This document shows positions 58,112 to 64,000 of a DNA stretch of 64,000 nt, in pieces. Source of the stretch: Serpentinicella alkaliphila. GTDB taxonomy: Bacteria > Bacillota > Clostridia > Peptostreptococcales > Natronincolaceae. The stretch covers positions 1,937,001 through 2,001,000 of the forward strand of contig NZ_CP058648.1 in NCBI RefSeq assembly GCF_018141405.1. Direction: 5' to 3'. Every line of letters begins with the position of its first letter. The stretch's first letter is position 1. Under the pieces are notes generated by a model. It worked only from the letters and a program-made list of their open reading frames with translations, was not told the DNA's origin and searched no databases. The position numbers and the translations under genes are program-made.

Positions 58112-58226
58112 AAAAATACTAATTTAAGAATTATTTTTTAAAATAGATAGAATTGATAAATATTGGGATATATAATATATAAGATTTATATTTCATAAAA
58201 ACTAAAAAGAGAGAGGTTGGGGGATT

Positions 58227-58706
58227 ATGGATTTATTTGCTAGAGACATCATGACAAAAAAGGTTATAACTGTTACAAAGGATAACAGTGTTTATGAGGC
58301 TATTGAAAAGCTATTAACCTATAAAATAAATTGTTTGCCAGTTGTAGATGAGGAAGGGCATCTAATTGGAATGGTAACAGAAACTGATTTAGTTTATGTG
58401 GATAGAAAGTTAAATCCATCCAATCATTATGCATATTCAGAACTTAATGTACCCGTAAATAAAAGAATATTGGAGAGAGACATAAGTCATATGAAGGATA
58501 TTAAAATTGGGGATGTAATGTCTAAAACGCTTACAACTCTTCGAGAGGATTCAACACTAGAAAGTGCCATTGATATAATGATAAATAAAAAAATCAAAAC
58601 AATTCCAGTACTTAATAATTCAAAGGTATGTGGAATTATTACTAGGAGAGATATTTTAAAATTCTATATAAAAAACGGATTAGAGCTAGCAAATACAAAA
58701 TGCTAA
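58227..58706 (+). CDS. CBS-domain protein
   Basis: 159 residues with two CBS repeats: about 1-60 ('DIMTKKVITVTKDNSVYEAIEKL', 'GMVTETDLVY') and about 90-152 ('IGDVMSKTLTTLRED', 'GIITRRDILKFY'). CBS pairs bind adenosine nucleotides and sense energy state. Partner unknown. Confidence 0.9.
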   Translation: MDLFARDIMTKKVITVTKDNSVYEAIEKLLTYKINCLPVVDEEGHLIGMVTETDLVYVDRKLNPSNHYAYSELNVPVNKRILERDISHMKDIKIGDVMSKTLTTLREDSTLESAIDIMINKKIKTIPVLNNSKVCGIITRRDILKFYIKNGLELANTKC

Positions 58707-58768
58707 AACATAAGTTTTCATCTGTTTTGGTAATATATAAACTAGAGTTTCCTTAAGGAGGTTATATT

Positions 58769-59218
58769 TTGAAAGTTGTTGTAGAGAGTTTCACTATGGA
58801 CCATACAAAGGTTACTGCACCATTTGTAAGAAAGTGTGGCCATATAACTACACCTAAAGGTGATGTAATAACGAAATTTGATTTGAGGTTCACACAGCCG
58901 AATGCTGAAAGCATGCCAACTGGCGTTATACACGCTATTGAACATCTATTAGCTGGGTATTTAAGAGAAGAGTTAGAGGATGTTGTTGATATTTCTCCAA
59001 TGGGTTGTAGAACTGGATTTTATTTAATAAAGCTAGGAGAGTCAACGGAAGAAGAAATTGCTAAAGCTTTAATAAATTCCTTACAAAAAGTAATTGATTG
59101 TAGCGATGTTCCTGCCGCCAATCCAATACAATGTGGTAATTATAGAGATATGTCATTGTTTGGGGCAAAAGAATATGCAAAGGATATAGTTGAAAAATTA
59201 ATTAAAGTATACAAATAA
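58769..59218 (+). CDS. luxS: S-ribosylhomocysteine lyase
   Basis: 149 residues, TTG start after AAGGAGG. Metal ligands His55, His59 (HAIEH) and Cys122 (CGNYRDMS). Cleaves S-ribosylhomocysteine to homocysteine and the AI-2 precursor. Serves the activated methyl cycle; pfs is not adjacent. Confidence 0.97.
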   Translation: MKVVVESFTMDHTKVTAPFVRKCGHITTPKGDVITKFDLRFTQPNAESMPTGVIHAIEHLLAGYLREELEDVVDISPMGCRTGFYLIKLGESTEEEIAKALINSLQKVIDCSDVPAANPIQCGNYRDMSLFGAKEYAKDIVEKLIKVYK

Positions 59219-59228
59219 TAATTAACGC

Positions 59229-59262
59229 ATATCATGTAGTGAAAACTACATGATATTTTTTT
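59229..59262 (+). terminator. strong terminator after luxS
   Basis: ATATCATGTAGT / ACTACATGATAT, GAAA tetraloop, seven T. Confidence 0.93.
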
Positions 59263-59352
59263 GACAAAAATTATATAATTATGCAGGAATTAAAAATTAA
59301 ATATAGAATTATATAGTGTGAAGTAACAAGTCCAAAACAAGGCGGTGCATAT

Positions 59353-60462
59353 ATGAAAAAAAACAAGAGTTATTTTGTAGCATTATTCATAGCTTTGACT
59401 TTATTTAGTAGCACTACAATTGTATATGGCAAAAATGGTACAAACATTGCTAAAGAAGGACTAGTTAGGCAAGAACCAAACTTCGAAAGTGAAATAAAGA
59501 AGGTTATTACATTAGGTGAACAACTATTTATTACTGAAGTAAAAGATAATTGGTATAAAATAGATTTTATAGATGATTTACAAAATTCAACTGGATGGAT
59601 CTATAGAGATTCAGTTGTTAGTGATTATAACAAAGAAATTGTAAAGATTGGGAAAATCACGACAAATGTCTTAAATGTAAGAAGTGGCCCTTCAACAGAT
59701 ACTAATACAATTTCTAGTCTTAGTATAGGTGAAGAAGTAACTATTATTGGAATAAATGATATTTGGTATCAAGTGTTTTTAAAGAATGGCGTAAAGGGTT
59801 GGATTCATGGGGATTTTGTAGAAATCAGTGAGACTAACAGCTATCCATCAGGTAAAGTGGTTTCTAAGGCAGAGGTTAAAACTAGTCTAGATGCACAAAG
59901 TAAAACTCTTGTAAGTGCTGAAGAAGGTACTAAGGTATATATAAAGGACTATAATGGGGGCTGGTTTAATATACTTTTTAATGATGTAGAAGGATGGGTT
60001 GATGCCAGTTCTGTTGAAATAGAAGGAATTACAATAAATTCTGTTAATCGTTCAGGTAAACGTAGTCTAGATTTGAGTAATATAGGTACTGTAGCATCTA
60101 AATACATTGGTACACCCTATAGATATGGTAGTACAGGGCCTAATTCCTTTGATTGCTCAGGTTTTGTAACATATATTTTTAACCAATACTACAGTGATTA
60201 TCTTAAAGAAAAGCAAGTAAGACTCCCGAGAAGCTCTAGGGACATGGCTACTATAGGTATGTTTGTTTCTAAATCAGATTTAGGGACAGGTGACTTAGTT
60301 TTCTTTAATAATGGTAGTTCTAGAACAATAAGTCATGTGGGCATATATATTGGTGATGGAAAGTTTATTCATTCTGCCACTAGTGGTAGGCGAGGAATAG
60401 TAATTTCATCTTTAAATGAAGCAGTGTATACGAGAACATATGCAAAGGCAGTAAGAATATAG
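59353..60462 (+). CDS. SH3b-NlpC/P60 peptidoglycan hydrolase
   Basis: 369 residues. Signal peptide (1-26), three SH3b repeats (about 35-92, 97-155, 160-220), and a C-terminal NlpC/P60 domain with Cys in 'NSFDCSGFVTYIF' and His in 'ISHVGIYIGDGKFIHSA'. Cleaves cell-wall stem peptides outside the cell. Confidence 0.93.
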   Translation: MKKNKSYFVALFIALTLFSSTTIVYGKNGTNIAKEGLVRQEPNFESEIKKVITLGEQLFITEVKDNWYKIDFIDDLQNSTGWIYRDSVVSDYNKEIVKIGKITTNVLNVRSGPSTDTNTISSLSIGEEVTIIGINDIWYQVFLKNGVKGWIHGDFVEISETNSYPSGKVVSKAEVKTSLDAQSKTLVSAEEGTKVYIKDYNGGWFNILFNDVEGWVDASSVEIEGITINSVNRSGKRSLDLSNIGTVASKYIGTPYRYGSTGPNSFDCSGFVTYIFNQYYSDYLKEKQVRLPRSSRDMATIGMFVSKSDLGTGDLVFFNNGSSRTISHVGIYIGDGKFIHSATSGRRGIVISSLNEAVYTRTYAKAVRI

Positions 60463-60493
60463 AGAAGCTTGAGAAAATCGGGCTTCTTTTTTG
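60463..60493 (+). terminator. rho-independent terminator
   Basis: AGAAGCTTGA / TCGGGCTTCT with two G-U pairs, GAAAA loop and T run. Confidence 0.82.
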
Positions 60494-60589
60494 TTTTCAT
60501 TTAGTGGAATAATTTGACCTTATTCTATTATATATATAATAGGATAGGCATGTTTAATGATTAATAATTCTATTAAATGGGGTGTTAAA

Positions 60590-61438
60590 ATGAGAAGAAG
60601 AAAGTTTAGACAGAGAACACAGCATAGTGGTTTAAGGAAGGGAATAATTTTCGGAATTATTTTTTGTATATTGCTTCCAGTAGGAGCCATATATATTGGC
60701 CTTAAGATTACTGAGAATTGGATAGTTCCCGTATTTGACTCAAGTGAATTATTAGGTGATAATACGCAGGAAATTTTATTGCCTGGGCAAGAAGAAAAGC
60801 AGGAAGAGAAAGAGGTAGAAAGCAACCTAACTGAGGTTGGAGAAATCAAGCCGTTGGCTGTTTACGCTATACAGATAGCAAGTATTGCTGACCGAAGCAA
60901 TATTGACAAGTTGATTGGTGAGCTAAATAATAAGGGCCTACCACATTTGATTTATAGTGTTGATAACAAATTTAAAATATTTACACATGGGTCTACAAAG
61001 CGAGCTGACGTAGAGGGTAAAATAGATGAAGTTAAGGGACATTATCCTGATGCATTTATTAGTGAAATGTTTCTTCCGAAAAAGGTTGTTAAATATGATG
61101 AAAAAGATAGTATAGTTGCAGAGATTATAGGGGATATCAATAATATTATAGAATTAATAGATAAACAATCTGAAGAATGGTATAATTATGGTGGATCGAG
61201 CACATACGTAGAGCTTCTTAATAAGCACGAGGAATTACTAGATAATTTAAATATTAAAATTACTGACGATAAATTTTCGGGAAGATATTTTAATAAAAGT
61301 GCTTTTGAAAAAGCAGTAATATATCAGAAGAATAATATTAATTCATCTAAAGAGCTTTTAGAAAGTAAGGAAAATAATCATAGGATACATAGTCTATATC
61401 TTGATAGCTTGTTTAGAGTTGTTGAATTTACTAAATAA
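60590..61438 (+). CDS. SPOR-domain membrane protein
   Basis: 282 residues from ATG 60590 after TGGGGTG (60557 is upstream and unsupported). A basic N-terminus, one span (about 16-38), an acidic Gln/Glu linker, then a SPOR-like region ('YAIQIASIADRSNIDKLIGEL', 'FKIFTHGSTKRADVEGKIDEV') and a helical tail. SPOR binds denuded glycan at division or sporulation septa. Role not proven. Confidence 0.78.
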   Translation: MRRRKFRQRTQHSGLRKGIIFGIIFCILLPVGAIYIGLKITENWIVPVFDSSELLGDNTQEILLPGQEEKQEEKEVESNLTEVGEIKPLAVYAIQIASIADRSNIDKLIGELNNKGLPHLIYSVDNKFKIFTHGSTKRADVEGKIDEVKGHYPDAFISEMFLPKKVVKYDEKDSIVAEIIGDINNIIELIDKQSEEWYNYGGSSTYVELLNKHEELLDNLNIKITDDKFSGRYFNKSAFEKAVIYQKNNINSSKELLESKENNHRIHSLYLDSLFRVVEFTK

Positions 61439-61458
61439 AGGATAGCAGGGGGATTGTT

Positions 61459-61815
61459 ATGAACTTAAGAGAAATTAAGGACCTACTTGATGCTGAGATA
61501 ATATGTGGATCTGAGTTTTTAGATAGGGAGGTTAATTCTGCATTTGCTTGTGATTTAATGAGCGATGTACTGGCTTTTGTAAAAGATAAGGCGATTTTAC
61601 TTACAGGTCTTGTAAATACACACACAGTTAGAACAGCAGAAATGATGGATATAGGAGCAATTGTTTTTGTTCGTGGCAAATACCCCGATGATGATGCTAT
61701 CACCCTTGCTAAGGATAATGAGATAGTTATAATGTCCACCAAAAATATTTTATATACAAGTTGTGGAATTTTATATAATAATGGACTAAAAGGTTCAAAT
61801 ATTACACAAAGATAA
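61459..61815 (+). CDS. DRTGG-domain protein (first copy)
   Basis: 118 residues. DRTGG fold 'AFVKDKAILLTGLVNTHTVRTAEMMDIGAIVFVRG'. The motif itself reads LLTGL rather than DRTGG, as in many members. Small regulatory domain of unknown ligand, found alone or with CBS domains. First gene of a tight operon. Confidence 0.8.
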   Translation: MNLREIKDLLDAEIICGSEFLDREVNSAFACDLMSDVLAFVKDKAILLTGLVNTHTVRTAEMMDIGAIVFVRGKYPDDDAITLAKDNEIVIMSTKNILYTSCGILYNNGLKGSNITQR

Positions 61816-61829
61816 ACTATAGGAAGGAA

Positions 61830-62249
61830 GTGACTGTAATAAAGCTTGTATATGAAGTAGAAAAACAAGATTTTGTAAAAGCAGGACAAGCCTCTAGTGA
61901 TATAAAGAAAAAATTAAAACAACTTGGAGTACCGTCGGAAACAACTAGGAAAGTGGCTATTTCAACATATGAGGCAGAGATGAATATAGTAATCCACTCA
62001 CAGGGAGGATATATTGAAGTTAATATAGAGGAGCAAGCAATAAGTATTAAAGCAAAGGATCGAGGACCAGGTATAAAAAATATAGAATTAGCTATGCAGG
62101 AGGGTTATACAACAGCAACTGATAAAGTAAGAGAATTAGGTTTTGGTGCTGGGATGGGTCTGCCAAATATAAAAAGCTGTTCTGATGAATTTAAAATTAA
62201 GTCAGTGCTAGGAAAATATACGGAGTTAGATGTTCAAATATATTTCTAA
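61830..62249 (+). CDS. anti-sigma factor-like ATPase (RsbW/SpoIIAB type GHKL)
   Basis: 139 residues, GTG start with a close AGGAAGG site. N box 'YEAEMNIVIHS', G1 'DRGPGI', G2 'GFGAGMGLPNIK'. Kinase and anti-sigma activity is known in the family; the target here is not encoded nearby and is unknown. Confidence 0.88.
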   Translation: MTVIKLVYEVEKQDFVKAGQASSDIKKKLKQLGVPSETTRKVAISTYEAEMNIVIHSQGGYIEVNIEEQAISIKAKDRGPGIKNIELAMQEGYTTATDKVRELGFGAGMGLPNIKSCSDEFKIKSVLGKYTELDVQIYF

Positions 62250-62273
62250 TTCACTTGGAAGAAGGGTTATGCT

Positions 62274-62618
62274 ATGTATAAAATCGAAAAGCTCATTGAA
62301 AATTTGCAACTAGAAATCGTGAGTAAAAACATTGATATAACTGATATGAATATGTCTGGCGTATATATCGGTGATTTATTAAGTTGGGTAATGGGAAATA
62401 TAAAACCTGGAGATGCGTGGATAACTATTCAAACTCATGTTAATATTGTAGCAGTTGCTGCTTTAGGGGATGCGTCTTGCATAATTATTCCAGAGAATGC
62501 TGAGATTGATGAAAGTACAATACAAAAATCCGAAGAGCAAGATATCCCTATTTTCAGAAGTAACCTAACGGCCTATGAATTAGCATGTAAAATTAGTAGG
62601 CTTGTTGATAAAAAATGA
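62274..62618 (+). CDS. DRTGG-domain protein (second copy)
   Basis: 114 residues of the same type as the gene two places upstream ('GDAWITIQTHVNIVAVAALGDASCIIIPENA'). Its end overlaps the PHP gene by 4 bases (ATGA). Confidence 0.78.
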   Translation: MYKIEKLIENLQLEIVSKNIDITDMNMSGVYIGDLLSWVMGNIKPGDAWITIQTHVNIVAVAALGDASCIIIPENAEIDESTIQKSEEQDIPIFRSNLTAYELACKISRLVDKK

Positions 62619-63334
62619 AGCTAGCCGTTGATTTACACATACATAGTGGACTATCTCCTTGTGCTGAATTTACAATGACTCCAAACAATATTATTAATAT
62701 GGCAAAACTTAAGGGACTAGATGCTATTGCTATTACTGACCATAATTCATTAAAGAATATAGAAGTATTTCTAAAGGTAGCTAATAAAAATGATATTATT
62801 TGTATACCTGGTGTGGAAATAACAACTAAAGAGGAAGTGCATGTGCTCGGATACTTTGAAACTATAGAATCCGTTAGAGAATTTCAAAGGATAATAGACA
62901 TGCATCTACCGCGAGATAAAAATAATAAAGAGATGTTTGGAAATCAGCTAATTTATGATGAAAACGATAATATCATAGGGGAAGAGCAAATGCTATTATC
63001 TAGATCTATAGGGTTATCATTAGAAGAAATAATAGATGAAATTAGAAAATTAAATGGCATACCTATCCCGGCTCATATTAATAGAAATAGATTTAGTATA
63101 ATATCAAATTTAGGATTTATTAATCCTGAACTTAAAATTAATGCAATTGAAATATGTGGTTATGGTGATTTGAAATCAGTTGAAAAACTTTGCCCGAACT
63201 TTGAAAGTTATAATAAAATATATAGTTCGGATGCTCATAGTCTTGGACAAATTTTAGAAAGAGAATTTTTTGTTGAAGTGGAAAGACAATCAATAAAGTG
63301 CATAATTAATGCATTGGAAAAGTCAAATAAATGA
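62615..63334 (+). CDS. PHP-domain phosphoesterase
   Basis: 239 residues. Metal ligands in 'DLHIHSGLSPCAE', 'AITDHNSL', 'PGVEITT', 'PAHINRN' and the final 'SDAHS'. Resembles RNase AM/TrpH-type PHP proteins. Substrate unknown. Starts inside the DRTGG gene's stop. Confidence 0.9.
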   Translation: MKLAVDLHIHSGLSPCAEFTMTPNNIINMAKLKGLDAIAITDHNSLKNIEVFLKVANKNDIICIPGVEITTKEEVHVLGYFETIESVREFQRIIDMHLPRDKNNKEMFGNQLIYDENDNIIGEEQMLLSRSIGLSLEEIIDEIRKLNGIPIPAHINRNRFSIISNLGFINPELKINAIEICGYGDLKSVEKLCPNFESYNKIYSSDAHSLGQILEREFFVEVERQSIKCIINALEKSNK

Positions 63335-63348
63335 TAAGGAAGAGTACA

Positions 63349-63894
63349 ATGAAGGAACTGTCTCTGCATATATTAGATATAATTCAAAATTCGATTACTG
63401 CTAAATCCTCTTTTATTAAAATAAAAATAATTGAGGATTTAGTTAATGATACCTACTGTATTGAAATTGAGGACGATGGAATTGGGATGGATGAAGAACT
63501 TCTAAAAAAAGTGTTAGATCCATTCGTAACTACTCGAACAACAAGAAAGGTAGGCCTAGGCCTACCTTTATTTCAAGCCAGTGCAATACAATGTGATGGT
63601 AGCTTTGAAATTAGGTCAAAGCTAGGAACTGGTACTTTTGTGAGAGCGATGTTTAGGCACTCACATATAGACAGACCACCCCTAGGAAATATGGCTGATA
63701 CAATAATTACGTGTATTATGGCAAATAGCAGTATAGATTATTTTTACGAACATTATTTCAAAAATAATAAATTTATTTTTAATACTAGGGAAGTTAAGGA
63801 AAAGATTGAAGAATTGCCAATTACAGACTTATCGGTTATTAATTGGTTAAAGGAATATATTAAAGAAAGTTTATGTGTACTTGTTAAAACTTAA
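63349..63894 (+). CDS. HATPase-domain protein without HisKA (histidine-kinase-like ATPase)
   Basis: 181 residues from ATG 63349 after AAGGAAGAG; ATG 63331 is less suitable. GHKL features: 'HILDIIQNSITAKSSFIKI', 'EDDGIGMDEELLKKV', 'KVGLGLPLFQASAIQC'. No phosphoacceptor His domain. Fifth gene of the signalling operon. The same gene set is found upstream of NADH-dependent [FeFe] hydrogenase genes (hydA/nuoE/nuoF) in some clostridia. Confidence 0.88.
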   Translation: MKELSLHILDIIQNSITAKSSFIKIKIIEDLVNDTYCIEIEDDGIGMDEELLKKVLDPFVTTRTTRKVGLGLPLFQASAIQCDGSFEIRSKLGTGTFVRAMFRHSHIDRPPLGNMADTIITCIMANSSIDYFYEHYFKNNKFIFNTREVKEKIEELPITDLSVINWLKEYIKESLCVLVKT

Positions 63895-63960
63895 ATAATG
63901 TATTATTATATTATTATGTGTATATCGATACATTGCAGAATGCTACAAAATTAACAAAGC

Positions 63961-63987
63961 CTTTTTCTACCTAACACATAGAAAAAG
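63961..63987. promoter_or_regulatory. inverted repeat at the end of the window
   Basis: CTTTTTCTA and TAGAAAAAG flank 9 bases, downstream of the signalling operon. Likely leader or operator of the next gene, which is not in the window. Confidence 0.4.
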
Positions 63988-64000
63988 TGATGGTATATAT

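Noticed and set aside
63930-63960. Rex operator
   Set aside because: Only one TTAACAA half-site is present; the partner half is absent.

Overview
The window is a stretch of chromosome from a low-GC, endospore-forming, strictly fermentative member of the Clostridia. Evidence: AT-rich DNA with strong GGAGG or GGGGG ribosome sites and frequent TTG/GTG starts; a spoIIAA-spoIIAB-sigF operon followed by spoVA genes; yunB; a membrane pyrophosphatase of the potassium-dependent type; an NADH/ferredoxin-era gene set without respiratory genes; luxS, thiI and moaC. An Alkaliphilus-like lineage is my best guess, from gene style only. No rRNA, tRNA or CRISPR array was seen.

Layout. 1-10.5 kb: housekeeping and small genes (truncated VanW/G5 protein, DUF2225, ogt, an LCAT-like hydrolase behind a possible SD-masking hairpin, a Fur-family repressor, DUF362 ferredoxin protein, NRDE protein, lipid kinase, trmL, degV, trxB). 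10.7-15.5 kb: a BMP lipoprotein and its ABC transporter (nucleoside-type). 15.6-25.4 kb: rpoN, then the lower glycolysis block gap-pgk-tpiA-gpmI-eno, then secG and hppA. 25.4-31.7 kb: DUF1294, rnr, a YprB-type exonuclease, an SLH protein and a cytoplasmic asparaginase. 31.75-31.86 kb: a probable unannotated small RNA with its own promoter and terminator. 32-35.7 kb: LUD protein, cysteine desulfurase, thiI, moaC and a small membrane peptide. 35.8-39.7 kb: sporulation block with a sigma-H type promoter, spoIIAA-AB-sigF, spoVAA, spoVAB and spoVAEA, plus two small ORFs. 39.7-45.3 kb: class A PBP, then an IS1634-like element with a perfect 122-bp direct repeat that splits and rebuilds yunB. 45.3-51.8 kb: hflX, metA, a degenerate Nudix protein, YigZ, a CoA-binding protein, a two-gene TauE/SafE exporter, nadE and yebC. 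51.8-57 kb: a decaying region with a chemotaxis pseudogene, a TetR remnant, an SDR and a DUF6544-like protein. 57-61.4 kb: NTP pyrophosphohydrolase, YdcF, CBS, luxS, NlpC/P60 and SPOR proteins. 61.4-63.9 kb: a tight five-gene signalling operon (DRTGG, anti-sigma ATPase, DRTGG, PHP, HATPase) of the kind that often precedes electron-bifurcating [FeFe] hydrogenase genes, which would lie just outside the window.

How the genes fit together: glycolysis is linked to pyrophosphate-driven ion pumping; cysteine desulfurase and ThiI form a sulfur relay for tRNA thiolation; the sigma-F and spoVA genes give forespore commitment and spore-channel functions; MetA (Glu111, predicted acetyl-CoA type) and LuxS touch methionine and the activated methyl cycle. 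The most novel-looking items are the C-rich small RNA at 31.8 kb, the IS with its 122-bp duplication of a sporulation promoter, the replaced segment of the spoVA operon, and the possible riboregulator hairpin before the lipase gene. All calls were made by reading the sequence; no database search was possible.
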